Both the position numbers and the translations under genes were made by a program. From Neobacillus sp. CF12 (GTDB lineage Bacteria > Bacillota > Bacilli > Bacillales > Cytobacillaceae), in assembly GCF_030348765.1 (NCBI RefSeq), contig NZ_JAUCEU010000007.1, positions 1,110,501 through 1,174,500 on the forward strand: 64,000 nt of DNA. The letters run 5' to 3'. The notes beneath the pieces are model-generated. The model had not been told where the DNA came from. It worked only from the letters and a program-made list of their open reading frames with translations, and did not search any database. Below are positions 1-8,051 of this stretch, in pieces. Within the stretch, counting starts at the first letter, position 1, and every line of letters begins with the position of its first letter.

Positions 1-266
1 ATCCCCCTATACTGTTCATCCTCGTGTATAGGTACTGCTAAATACGATTGTTGAAAAGGATCGGTTTGATAACAAAAACTATCTTTCGTTGCCTGCACTA
101 ATTCTTTTTGTACCTCGACTAACATTCTTTTACGGGCTTCAATTACCATCAAGGGTTCATTATCATCGGCAATATGTATGATTGTCTTCAATTTATCATC
201 TATTGCTTGTACACCTATTTGAAAGGCTTTATTCATTTGCCAACATTTGCTTATCAGTTGTTCCAA
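1..266 (-). CDS. Partial hypothetical protein (N-terminal part, runs off the window)
   Basis: An open minus-strand frame runs from a TTG start at 266 to the left edge without a stop. The start is supported by AGGTGA six bases upstream. The visible ~88 residues begin LEQLISKCWQMNK, are helical and charged, and end in a stretch (YLAVPIHEDEQYRG) that faintly resembles the core strand of GAF-type sensory domains. That resemblance is weak and I do not assign a function. The gene is not cotranscribed with the DUF4317 gene upstream of it, because a terminator hairpin lies between them at 324-364. The C-terminus is outside the window. Confidence 0.5.
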   Translation of the reverse strand, partial: MEQLISKCWQMNKAFQIGVQAIDDKLKTIIHIADDNEPLMVIEARKRMLVEVQKELVQATKDSFCYQTDPFQQSYLAVPIHEDEQYRG

Positions 267-323
267 GTTAATCACCTAAACAAATGATACCAAATTAGCA
301 ACGAAGCTAACAAGTTGAGCGAT

Positions 324-364
324 ATACAAAAAAGTTGGTTCCTACCAACGTAGAAAACCAACTT
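324..364 (-). terminator. Rho-independent terminator after the DUF4317 gene
   Basis: On the minus strand a 9-bp stem (AAGTTGGTT pairing with AACCAACTT, loop about 15 nt) is followed by TTTTTT. It lies just beyond the stop codon at 399 and separates the DUF4317 gene from the partial gene at the window edge. Confidence 0.75.
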
Positions 365-398
365 ACACATTATTGTGGATCCTGGCAAGCGTTAATCC

Positions 399-1559
399 TT
401 AGACGATTTCTGATTCTAATGTGAATCCTTCCACTACTACATCTTCATCAATTTCCAACATTAGACAACGTTTCCCTTGGAACATAATATATTTTACATG
501 TTTCAAGTCCATCGGGCTAAGAGATAAATTTGCAACCTTTGTTTCAATTTTTATTGTTTTAGGAAGTAAACTGCTCGCTTTCAGTTCATGTTTTTCATCA
601 TCCAAGATTGCTTTGAAAGCATGTTCCACTTTGGCAGTATCTACATTTTCAACACCGCTGACCGTTAATATGCGTTCGATATCCCGCGAATCCAACATAG
701 GCGCTTCACTTTCTTCATTTTCTTTACTCTCCTGAACCACCCTATCAATTTCCTCATAGACATTCGAAATGACCTGGGATTCTACTTTGTCACCGATCAC
801 TTTATTAAGAATGATTTCAAAGCTGTCCTTTTCCTCTAATGCTGTAATAATTTCTTCGCAATTAAGTACCTGTTCGATAAAAGACTCATCTGGTTGATTC
901 GCTTTTCCTGCACAATAAAGGATATGATTCACATCAGCAGCATTGTCATTGAAAGCAGGAAATAAAAAGCCTGACAAAGGTTGTGCTAAATTAATGATTG
1001 GATCAAAGGCATTATTCGATCTAAATTCTCTTTCAACATAATCAAACACCAAGGCTCTTTTCGGCTGGTCCGTTTTATTAAGACTACAGAGAATAAACTC
1101 GTTAGAATAAACTTCATCATCCCCGCCTTCTTCAGATTCTTGATCGCGTTTCTTGGTCGCCTTTCTATACTCTCCTCGAATGAACGTCACCACGGTATCA
1201 AATTCATAAACAGTATGAGCGAACATCTTACCCACGATTTGGTGCATGTTTTCAATCCAATCATCCGTAGTCGACGCCTGCAATCCATCGAAAAGGATTG
1301 TTTGAGTGCTATCTTCCACATCCCTTTGAAATTTCAACTCAAATAGTTTGGCATCAAGATTACCAGTCAAAACCTTTTTGAAATTCACCAAAAATAACTC
1401 TTGTGACTCCTGGTCCAACAATTCAAAAGGTGAAATGACAGAATGGTAGATTTCACCAGATTCTTTCTGAACATAAACATTTAAAATCTCTCTAATTTGC
1501 ATGAGATTGTTGTTTAACTTAAATTGCTTCCGTATATTAGCGATATCTTTTGCATTCAT
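399..1559 (-). CDS. DUF4317 family protein
   Basis: The sequence starting MNAKDIANIRKQFKLNNNLM and the later FKKVLTGNLDAKLFELKFQRDV segment are typical of the DUF4317 family, soluble Firmicutes proteins of about 390-420 residues with no known biochemical role. The frame is open further upstream to 1637, but I chose the ATG at 1559: the family N-terminus begins there, GGGAG precedes it, and the extra 26 residues are hydrophobic and unlike the family. The product is about 386 residues, acidic, with no signal peptide or membrane segment. It is monocistronic, with a terminator downstream and a divergent CBS-domain gene upstream. Confidence 0.85.
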   Translation of the reverse strand: MNAKDIANIRKQFKLNNNLMQIREILNVYVQKESGEIYHSVISPFELLDQESQELFLVNFKKVLTGNLDAKLFELKFQRDVEDSTQTILFDGLQASTTDDWIENMHQIVGKMFAHTVYEFDTVVTFIRGEYRKATKKRDQESEEGGDDEVYSNEFILCSLNKTDQPKRALVFDYVEREFRSNNAFDPIINLAQPLSGFLFPAFNDNAADVNHILYCAGKANQPDESFIEQVLNCEEIITALEEKDSFEIILNKVIGDKVESQVISNVYEEIDRVVQESKENEESEAPMLDSRDIERILTVSGVENVDTAKVEHAFKAILDDEKHELKASSLLPKTIKIETKVANLSLSPMDLKHVKYIMFQGKRCLMLEIDEDVVVEGFTLESEIV

Positions 1560-1758
1560 TAATCTCAACTCCCATCCTTTGATTATACTGTTCAAAAAGA
1601 AAAATAGTAATACTTGACAATACCTACTCCTTATCAAAAATACCCTTTATGGCGCAAAATCGACATATAATTTTTATTAGAGAACAGAGTTTTATTTGTG
1701 TTAAGATATTGTTAGATAAAGGATGTATGCGATTGCAACATGAAAAGAGGGACCTATA

Positions 1759-2211
1759 ATGCAGGTAAGAGACTTCATGATTACAAAAGTTTTTACTGTA
1801 AAACCTTCGGATACTGTCAAAGAATTGCTAGATATACTCAATTCAAATCGAATTGGCGGAGTACCAGTTGTTGATGACAAAGGTCATTTGGTAGGTATGG
1901 TATCAGATGGAGACGTATTACGCTACCTAGCACCCAAACCCCTTGGTATTGCTGGTCTAGTTTATATCATAGAAGATGGAGAAATTGAAGATGTAGTACA
2001 AGAAAAGCTGGATACACCCGTAAAAGATATCATGACTAAAAGAAATCTCCTATTCGTATCACCCGATGAAGAATTTGATAAGACCATTCGTTTATTATCG
2101 CGCCATCATTTCAAAAAACTCCCTGTTGTGAATGGAGCAGGACGAGTCATTGGTGTGCTAAGCAGAGGAGACATTATCCATAATATTTCGAAAAAAATAA
2201 TTTCATCATAG
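1759..2211 (+). CDS. CBS domain pair protein
   Basis: The 150-residue protein is almost entirely two CBS motifs: residues about 1-60 (VRDFMITKVFTVKPSDTVKE ... GGVPVVDDKGHLVGMVSDGD) and about 90-150 (VKDIMTKRNLLFVSPDEEF ... LPVVNGAGRVIGVLSRGDI). CBS pairs bind adenine nucleotides and usually act as regulatory modules. As a stand-alone protein its ligand and partner cannot be read from sequence. AAGAGGGA precedes the ATG. The gene is transcribed alone, divergent from the DUF4317 gene, and ends in a strong terminator. Confidence 0.9.
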   Translation: MQVRDFMITKVFTVKPSDTVKELLDILNSNRIGGVPVVDDKGHLVGMVSDGDVLRYLAPKPLGIAGLVYIIEDGEIEDVVQEKLDTPVKDIMTKRNLLFVSPDEEFDKTIRLLSRHHFKKLPVVNGAGRVIGVLSRGDIIHNISKKIISS

Positions 2212-2213
2212 CA

Positions 2214-2254
2214 GAAACCATTCGTAAAAATACTTACGAATGGTTTCTTTATTT
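2214..2254 (+). terminator. Terminator after the CBS protein gene
   Basis: A 14-bp stem, GAAACCATTCGTAA pairing with TTACGAATGGTTTC around a short loop, is followed by TTTATTT three bases past the stop. It also faces the convergent MFS gene ending at 2271. Confidence 0.85.
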
Positions 2255-2270
2255 GACACCTCTAAAATCA

Positions 2271-3725
2271 CTAACTGCGTACAGGTTCGGTCGCTTTTAC
2301 AGCAGAAAGAGACTTTTCCGATACTGCGCTTGGTTTTTTCACAAAGAAAGAACCTATTAATCCAACTACTGAAATCCCTGTAATAAAGTAGAAAGCATAT
2401 TTAATTCCTGCCGCTAGTATTTCAGGTTGAGTAGCATTAGGAAAATCCAATACATAACTGCTTTGGCCACTTGTAAATACCGTAATAGCAATTGCTGTAC
2501 CAGCTGCCCCTGCAACTTGATTCAATGTATTCATAGCAGCTGACCCGTCAGCATATAACTCACGTGGTAATTGATTCATAGCATTTGTTTGAGCTGGCAT
2601 CATGACCATCGTTAATCCAAAGAATAATATCATAAATGCAACTATGATTTGCGATGCCGGTGTTTGGCTTGAAATAGTAGAGAGAAAAACGATATTCCCA
2701 TTCAAAACAAAGATAAAGCCAATTATGGTGAAACGACGTGCTCCTATTTTATCGAATAAGGCTCCAACAATCGGTGACAGAATAAAGTTAACAGCATTAC
2801 CAGGTAGTAATATTAAACCTGCCATTGCCGCACTGAATAATAACGCACCTTTTAAATACAATGGTAATAAAATTCCAGTTGATAAAATGATCAAAATACC
2901 AAGGAACATTGTCAATGTTCCTAATGTAAACATTGGATACTTAAAAACTCGTAAATTAACCATAGGCTGAGCCATATTATTTTGACGAATTCCGAATAAT
3001 AATAGTGCAATAACACCTACTAGTAACGGTGCCCATACTTTTGGTGATGAAATAGCTACTTCAGCCATTGTACTTAAAGCAAATATTAACCCGCCAAAAC
3101 CGATTGTCGATAATAGAATAGACGGAACATCGATTTTCGGTTTCGTGATTTCCGAAACATTCTCAATTTTCACTGCAGCAACCAAGATCAATAATACATA
3201 GGCAATAGCGCTAAACCAGAAAATATATGGCCAGCTCAACGTACTAATAATGACACCTGAAAGCGTTGGTCCTAAGGCTGGTGCTAATGTAATAACAAGA
3301 CCCATAAGCCCCATTACTACTCCACGTTTCTGAATTGGGAAAATAAGAAGCATAACACTTAGCATAACTGGTAATAAAAGACCTGTACCGATTGCTTGAA
3401 CGACACGGCCAAGTAATAAAATACCAAAACTGAAATTTAATGCTGCTAATATTGCTCCTAACAGCGAAATTACAAGTCCCCCGATCACTAATTGTCTTGT
3501 CGTAAACCATTTCATTAATAGTGCAGAAACTGGCACTAAAATCGCTAAAACCAATAAATATCCTGTTGTCAGCCACTGTGCAGTTGCAGCTGTGACTGAA
3601 AATTGTTCCATAATATTAGATAATGCCATGTTTAGAGCTGTTTCTCCAAATAATCCAGCAAAAGCACCTAACATTAAGATAAACGCCATTGTTTTAGGAT
3701 TTTTAACTTGAATTTGTGTACTCAT
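2271..3725 (-). CDS. DHA2-type MFS drug exporter (EmrB/QacA-like)
   Basis: The 484-residue hydrophobic protein has about 14 membrane segments, the DHA2 layout. It carries the loop motif LLGRVVQAIGTGLLLPV, the motif-C type segment LVITLAPALGPTLSGVI and a long second half with FDKIGARR. DHA2 proteins are proton-driven exporters of lipophilic or cationic compounds; the substrate here is not predictable. AAGGAGATATTT precedes the ATG. Its regulator is almost certainly the MarR protein encoded just upstream, because the MFS promoter has its -35 box inside a palindrome that recurs at the marR promoter. The gene converges on the CBS gene. Confidence 0.9.
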   Translation of the reverse strand: MSTQIQVKNPKTMAFILMLGAFAGLFGETALNMALSNIMEQFSVTAATAQWLTTGYLLVLAILVPVSALLMKWFTTRQLVIGGLVISLLGAILAALNFSFGILLLGRVVQAIGTGLLLPVMLSVMLLIFPIQKRGVVMGLMGLVITLAPALGPTLSGVIISTLSWPYIFWFSAIAYVLLILVAAVKIENVSEITKPKIDVPSILLSTIGFGGLIFALSTMAEVAISSPKVWAPLLVGVIALLLFGIRQNNMAQPMVNLRVFKYPMFTLGTLTMFLGILIILSTGILLPLYLKGALLFSAAMAGLILLPGNAVNFILSPIVGALFDKIGARRFTIIGFIFVLNGNIVFLSTISSQTPASQIIVAFMILFFGLTMVMMPAQTNAMNQLPRELYADGSAAMNTLNQVAGAAGTAIAITVFTSGQSSYVLDFPNATQPEILAAGIKYAFYFITGISVVGLIGSFFVKKPSAVSEKSLSAVKATEPVRS

Positions 3726-3829
3726 AAATATCTCCTTATATTCATCTATTGTGCTGAAATGATAGTCGTAATTTCAATTATCAGCCATTATCCAATCCCC
3801 ATTGTCCACCCCCACCTACGAACTTGCTA

Positions 3830-3869
3830 AATATATCAAAAATTTTTTCATAATGTCAACTAAGTTGAC
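3830..3869 (-). promoter_or_regulatory. MFS promoter with embedded MarR operator (O1)
   Basis: Reading the minus strand, TTGACA (3859-3854), an 18-bp spacer and TATATT (3835-3830) form a sigma-A promoter. The -35 box is part of the perfect palindrome GTCAACTAAGTTGAC at 3855-3869, so a bound repressor would cover it. The binding protein is inferred to be the adjacent MarR. Confidence 0.75.
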
Positions 3870-3891
3870 AAAATATTTTTTTAGAGCTATT

Positions 3892-3906
3892 ATCAACTTA
3901 GTTGAC
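3892..3906. promoter_or_regulatory. Second MarR operator (O2) upstream of the MFS promoter
   Basis: ATCAACTTAGTTGAC repeats the palindrome of O1 with one base changed. The two centres are 37 bp apart, close to three and a half helical turns. Confidence 0.65.
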
Positions 3907-3970
3907 GAAAAATTTAAGGAAATATCTCATTAAACTGTTCTACCGAGAAAATTATTTAAGGGCATGGAAT

Positions 3971-4010
3971 AAAAAAACCCCCGCCTTGTATTAAAACAAA
4001 GCGGGGTTCT
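3971..4010 (-). terminator. Terminator after marR
   Basis: On the minus strand AACCCCGC pairs with GCGGGGGTT around a loop rich in T and A, followed by TTTTTTT. It separates marR from the MFS transcription unit, so the two are independently promoted. Confidence 0.85.
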
Positions 4011-4019
4011 CTATTTTCC

Positions 4020-4463
4020 TTATATATCCCAATCAAGCTTTAATATTTCTCTTAGAATACTTACTTGCTCAGCACCTATTTTTTCAGCGATTTTAAGCTC
4101 AAGTTGTGCTTTAAGTTCTTCGTTTTTTTCGTAACATTCCTCGCCTAACGCTGTTAATTGGATACACTTTTCTTTCTTATTGTTTTCTACATTTTCAACA
4201 TGTACTAATCCCTTTTCAGAGAGATTATTAATAAACTTATGTATCGCCTGACGAGAAATTTCTACATTTTTTGTAATATATGAAATGGTAGGTTTCTTTT
4301 TATAAATCCTAGCCATGATATACCATTCAGAATTAGAAATATGAATCTCACTTTGATTGTTCCATGCTTTTTCTGAAATTCTTCGTACCAAACTGTGTCG
4401 TTCACTTAATAGATCAATCAGATCTAAATTTTGTAATTCAGAGGTTGGGATCAAATGATTCAC
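4020..4463 (-). CDS. MarR family transcriptional repressor of the adjacent MFS exporter
   Basis: The 147-residue protein has a MarR-type winged helix: the recognition region is around residues 58-85 (KKPTISYITKNVEISRQAIHKFI) and the wing around VENVENNKKEKCIQLT, with a C-terminal dimer helix. GGAG precedes the ATG by six bases. Its promoter (TTGACA, 17 bp, TATAGT) has the -35 box inside GTCAATTTAGTTGAC, the same palindrome found twice at the MFS promoter. Autorepression and repression of the exporter are therefore strongly suggested by the DNA. The inducing ligand is unknown. Confidence 0.88.
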   Translation of the reverse strand: MNHLIPTSELQNLDLIDLLSERHSLVRRISEKAWNNQSEIHISNSEWYIMARIYKKKPTISYITKNVEISRQAIHKFINNLSEKGLVHVENVENNKKEKCIQLTALGEECYEKNEELKAQLELKIAEKIGAEQVSILREILKLDWDI

Positions 4464-4488
4464 TCCAATGATAATAATCTACACATCT

Positions 4489-4527
4489 ACTATACAGAAC
4501 CGAGAAAGCGTTGTCAATTTAGTTGAC
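4489..4527 (-). promoter_or_regulatory. marR promoter with embedded operator (O3)
   Basis: On the minus strand TTGACA (4517-4512), a 17-bp spacer and TATAGT (4494-4489) make a good sigma-A promoter about 26 bp from the start codon. The -35 overlaps the palindrome GTCAATTTAGTTGAC at 4513-4527, which matches O1 and O2 apart from the central bases. Confidence 0.75.
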
Positions 4528-4547
4528 AATCCCTTTGCTTTATCTAG

Positions 4548-5678
4548 TTAAATTGTCGACCTAATTTCAAGTGAGTTGTCAGCTGTATGTGAATTCCACC
4601 AGGATTTAGGTGTTGGCAGGCTTCCACCGAGAAAAATTGTTTCTCCAATTCTAGGAGCAATTAATTTCACTCCTTTTTCATGTGCAGCAGCTAGTGCCCG
4701 CTCCACAGGATCTGTCCAGCTATGGTATGCCAAGGTAAATGCAGCCCAGTGAATCAGCATCATGGTTTTACCTTTTACATCGAGATGAGCTTGGACGGAT
4801 TCTTCTGGCATCATATGGATAGCGGCCCATCTCTTATCATATTGACCACCCTCGATTAACGTAAGATCAAAGGGTCCATATTTTTCACCAATTTGTTTAA
4901 AATGTGGCCCATATCCTCCATCTCCACTTGTATATATCCGTTGGGTTTTCCCACAAATCACCCAACCACTCCATAAGGTACTATCTCGGTTAGACAGTCC
5001 CCTCCCAGAAAAATGCTGTGAAGGTACTGAAGCTATTCTTAGCCCATTCCAATCAAGTTCATCCCACCAGTTACATTCACTAATTCTTTCAATACCCACT
5101 CCCCACTTGACTAGGTGTGCCCCTACTCCTAGAGGAACAAAGAAATGGTTTACTTTATTTTTTAATTTTAGAATTGATGGATAGTCCAAATGATCGTAAT
5201 GATCATGTGTAATTATGACTGCATCAATTGAAGGCAGTTCTTCAATTAGATATAACAAATCTTCACTGTAACGCTTGCTGCCGATAAAAGGAACCGGTGA
5301 GGGAGAAGGTCCAAACATCGGGTCAATCAGGATTTTTTTATCGTCTATCGTTAGAAGGAAGGTTGAATGACCAAACCATGTTAAGCTCTCTTTATCACTC
5401 TTTATTTTTTTCCAATCGATAGATATTGGAATTGGTTTATTTGGTCTACGAGCATTTTTTCCGGTAAAGGAGTCCTTCATTAATGAAAGAATAGTTAAAA
5501 AACTCATCTTCATCTCTGTCGGGGTTATATTGACAAATTTCCCATCGTTATAAAAATCAAGATTACGATACCGTTCTCTGTCGCTGTTACGAAGTCTACC
5601 TCCAAACACTGGATGGATGGATACAAAAAGAATGACACTTAATATGAATACAGCTAAAAAAACAAATAGGTACACCAT
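4548..5678 (-). CDS. MBL-fold metallo-hydrolase, NAPE-PLD/UlaG-like, membrane-anchored
   Basis: An N-terminal membrane segment (residues about 2-24) precedes a metallo-beta-lactamase fold. LTWFGHSTFLL, the zinc motif ITHDHYDHLDY (HxHxDH) and later metal-site segments (SGDGGYG, LIHWAAF) are all present. The overall pattern, with SVPSQHFSGRGL and a KRWAAIHMMPEE segment, fits the NAPE-PLD-like subgroup, which includes phosphodiesterases. The true substrate of bacterial members is mostly unknown. It starts 14 bp after the stop of the D-threonine-aldolase-like gene, with its ribosome site (AAGGGAG) in that gap, so the two form an operon. A promoter-operator for marR is immediately downstream. Confidence 0.85.
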   Translation of the reverse strand: MVYLFVFLAVFILSVILFVSIHPVFGGRLRNSDRERYRNLDFYNDGKFVNITPTEMKMSFLTILSLMKDSFTGKNARRPNKPIPISIDWKKIKSDKESLTWFGHSTFLLTIDDKKILIDPMFGPSPSPVPFIGSKRYSEDLLYLIEELPSIDAVIITHDHYDHLDYPSILKLKNKVNHFFVPLGVGAHLVKWGVGIERISECNWWDELDWNGLRIASVPSQHFSGRGLSNRDSTLWSGWVICGKTQRIYTSGDGGYGPHFKQIGEKYGPFDLTLIEGGQYDKRWAAIHMMPEESVQAHLDVKGKTMMLIHWAAFTLAYHSWTDPVERALAAAHEKGVKLIAPRIGETIFLGGSLPTPKSWWNSHTADNSLEIRSTI

Positions 5679-5692
5679 TTTATTTCTCCCTT

Positions 5693-6799
5693 CTACTTTA
5701 CCATCCCTCTGGCATCCACTTTCCAGCTATCAATCACATGCCCATTTTCATGAACCACATATTCATCAAACTGATTCACCACAGTACAGGCATGATTTGG
5801 AATGATTTGAACTTTATCATTTAACTTTAAATTGGTTTCTTGTAATAAAACTCCTACTCCATGCTCTTCTGATAAGCGTTCGATATTCACTTCAGGGTGT
5901 CCGACGATTTGTCCAAATCCTGTGACTGTTTGGTTGCCATGGGCACCTTTATCTAAACATAATGATTTACTGCCTGTATCAAAAATAATCCGATTTTTAT
6001 AGACACCTACTACAGACGCAAGTAGCGTTAGTGCACAATTTTCAGCGCTTGTCACTCCTAGACCTACTTGAATACCATCAAAAAACACCGCATTACCTGG
6101 TCTTATTTCTGTTACTCCTGGTACTTTACCTGCAATATTGTAAGTTGGAGTTGACCCAACGCTGCGAACAGGAATATTTATTCCAGCCGCTTCACATTCA
6201 TTTGCACTTTCTACCACTGCCAACCCTTCTTCTAGACCAATTGCTTCGATTTCCTTATAGGACCTTGCTGCGTAAGAATGCCCAGCATGGGTATAGATTC
6301 CGCCAAGTTTAAGCTTTAAATGAGTCATAATTGCCTTTGCTAAACTTACTGCTTCCTGGCCAGGTTCCACTCCACACCGATTGAGCCCAGAGTTCACTTT
6401 AATCCATACCTCCAGAGTAAATGGAGTATGCTCCAGTCCTTTCTGTAAATACCCTAATGATTTAGGATTGTCTACAGATACTTTCAGTTGAACTCCTAGT
6501 TGTAAAAGCTTTATTAATCGATTAATTTTGTCAGGACTTGATATCGGATAGGCAATTAAGATATCTTTTATCCCCCCTGCCGCCATAACTTCTGCTTCGC
6601 TTATTTTAGCTGTCGTCACTCCAACTGCTCCTGCATCTATCTGCAACTGAGCAATTTTTACCGATTTGTGTGTTTTGATATGGGGACGATATGTAACACC
6701 GTGTTCTGTTGCATAGTTAGCGATGTCACGTATATTCTTTAAAAGCTTTTGATAGTCTAGCAGCAAAGTGGGGGTATCAAGTTCTCCAAGGTTTTTCAT
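5693..6799 (-). CDS. PLP-dependent D-threonine aldolase / D-serine dehydratase family protein (DSD1-like)
   Basis: The 368-residue protein combines an alanine-racemase-type N-terminal barrel with a C-terminal beta domain. The RPHIKTHK motif near residues 38-45 carries the PLP lysine, and IPNHACTVVNQ near the end supplies the His-x-Cys metal ligands characteristic of the DSD1/D-threonine aldolase family. The expected reaction is metal- and PLP-dependent cleavage or dehydration of a D-3-hydroxy amino acid; aldolase and dehydratase activity cannot be separated by eye. It is the first gene of a two-gene operon with the MBL hydrolase. The 52-bp repeat array A lies directly upstream. Confidence 0.85.
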   Translation of the reverse strand: MKNLGELDTPTLLLDYQKLLKNIRDIANYATEHGVTYRPHIKTHKSVKIAQLQIDAGAVGVTTAKISEAEVMAAGGIKDILIAYPISSPDKINRLIKLLQLGVQLKVSVDNPKSLGYLQKGLEHTPFTLEVWIKVNSGLNRCGVEPGQEAVSLAKAIMTHLKLKLGGIYTHAGHSYAARSYKEIEAIGLEEGLAVVESANECEAAGINIPVRSVGSTPTYNIAGKVPGVTEIRPGNAVFFDGIQVGLGVTSAENCALTLLASVVGVYKNRIIFDTGSKSLCLDKGAHGNQTVTGFGQIVGHPEVNIERLSEEHGVGVLLQETNLKLNDKVQIIPNHACTVVNQFDEYVVHENGHVIDSWKVDARGMVK

Positions 6800-6904
6800 A
6801 TTCTTCCCATCCCTTTTTTAAAAAATTGCTTTGTTATCATGTATTGTTGTTTTTGATAAACCTGTGATTTAGGCTGTCCCTGTTTTCGAATGATTTCAGT
6901 CCCA

Positions 6905-7395
6905 ACTGAATTTATTAGTGAATGGTTTTTTCTATTCCAACAAGATGTCCGGCACTCATGGTTTTTATGAGTGTCCACTTTTTTGAATTCAATAAGAATT
7001 CGGGCACTCATAGTCTTCATGAGTGACCACTTTTTTGAATTCAGTAAGAATTCGGGCACTCATAGTCTTCATGAGTGACCACTTTTTTGAATTCAGTAAG
7101 AATTTGGGCACTCATAGTCTTCATGAGTGACCACTTTTTTGAATTCAGTAAGAATTCGGGCACTCATAGTCTTCATGAGTGACCACTTTTTAGAATTCAA
7201 TAAGAATTCAGGCACTCATAGTCTTCATGAGTGACCACTTTTTAGAATTCAATAAGAATTCAGGCACTCATAGTCTTCATGAGTGACCACTTTTTAGAAT
7301 TCAATAAGAATTCAGGTACTCATGGCCATTATGAATGACCACTATTCTAAATTCAACAAGATTTCGAGCACTCATAACATTCATAAGTGACCAGT
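6905..7395. repeat. 52-bp tandem repeat array A (nine phased copies)
   Basis: The motif GGCACTCATAGTCTTCATGA recurs with no insertion or deletion. The CACTC core starts one base before 6954, 7006, 7058, 7110, 7162, 7214, 7266, 7318 and 7370, exactly 52 bp apart, with a decayed partial copy upstream. Each central unit contains two inverted repeats: CACTCAT-7 nt-ATGAGTG and GAATTC-AGTAA-GAATTC. Copies at the two ends are most diverged. It fills the gap between the D-threonine-aldolase-like gene and a GNAT gene, both on the minus strand. The open frame it creates is an artefact. The repeat shares its core with array B at 61.5 kb. Confidence 0.95.
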
Positions 7396-7441
7396 AGGTA
7401 TGGCTATATATCAACAAAGTAATTTAACAGAGCCTAAAAAA

Positions 7442-7472
7442 TAAATGCATTCCATCAATATGAAATGCATCT
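7442..7472 (-). terminator. Probable terminator after the GNAT gene
   Basis: On the minus strand GATGCATTT and AATGCAT form a stem around a loop, followed by TTATTTTTT. It lies between the GNAT stop at 7486 and the repeat array. Confidence 0.5.
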
Positions 7473-7485
7473 TCCTTCAGGATTA

Positions 7486-8019
7486 TCAACTATTATCTCC
7501 TAAATATTTCTCCATTCGGATATCAAACCACATTTTATCAGCCCAATAGGTAAAATTCTCGATTCGGCCGATTTCCTTGTAGCCCAGCTTCTTATATAGC
7601 TTTTGAGCCTGTGTATTAAATTCAAACACGCCCAATTCTACACGATTTAACCCATTATTCTTAATCTCCTCTTCTAAGAAATGGATAGCGTGGTACCCGA
7701 TACCTTTCCCTCGTCCTTCCGGTTCTCCTATGGTAATGCCTATCCAGGCAGTTCCTGCCTCTTTCTTGTAGAGATGGTTCGGATCAACCATATAGTTCAT
7801 TTCACCAATCAATAAGTCATCAAGATAAATCAGATATGTATGATGGTGATCCAGTCTTTGTTTTAAGTCATCCAGGGTCATGGTATCACGGCGTTCTAAT
7901 GCAGCCTTGTTTTGGTTAGGTCGTGTTAGCGGAATTAATTCGGGATCGTTATCCCACCGATTAAATACCTCTACAAGCGTTTGGTCAGGGTATGTTAATT
8001 TGATAAATTTAGTCTCCAT
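7486..8019 (-). CDS. GNAT family N-acetyltransferase
   Basis: The 177-residue protein has the GNAT layout. The acetyl-CoA-binding loop GEPEGRGKGIGYHA (Q/R-x-x-G-x-G/A type) follows the central strand, and the C-terminal FNTQAQKLYKKLGYKEIGR segment is the usual last core helix and strand. It resembles the RimJ/RimL-type branch that modifies amines or protein N-termini, but the substrate is not predictable. GAGGAGA precedes the ATG. It follows the P-loop protein gene by 32 bp and is likely cotranscribed with it. Confidence 0.88.
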   Translation of the reverse strand: METKFIKLTYPDQTLVEVFNRWDNDPELIPLTRPNQNKAALERRDTMTLDDLKQRLDHHHTYLIYLDDLLIGEMNYMVDPNHLYKKEAGTAWIGITIGEPEGRGKGIGYHAIHFLEEEIKNNGLNRVELGVFEFNTQAQKLYKKLGYKEIGRIENFTYWADKMWFDIRMEKYLGDNS

Positions 8020-8051
8020 AATGTTCTCCTCTTCTTATAACTAATCGATAC

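Noticed and set aside
6796..7059. 87-residue open frame on the minus strand
   Set aside because: It is created by the 52-bp repeat units (repeating KKVDTHKNHECR-like wording) and has no independent support.
6905..7395. CRISPR array
   Set aside because: The 52-bp units are repeated throughout; there are no unique spacers and no cas genes. The same holds for 61535-62090.
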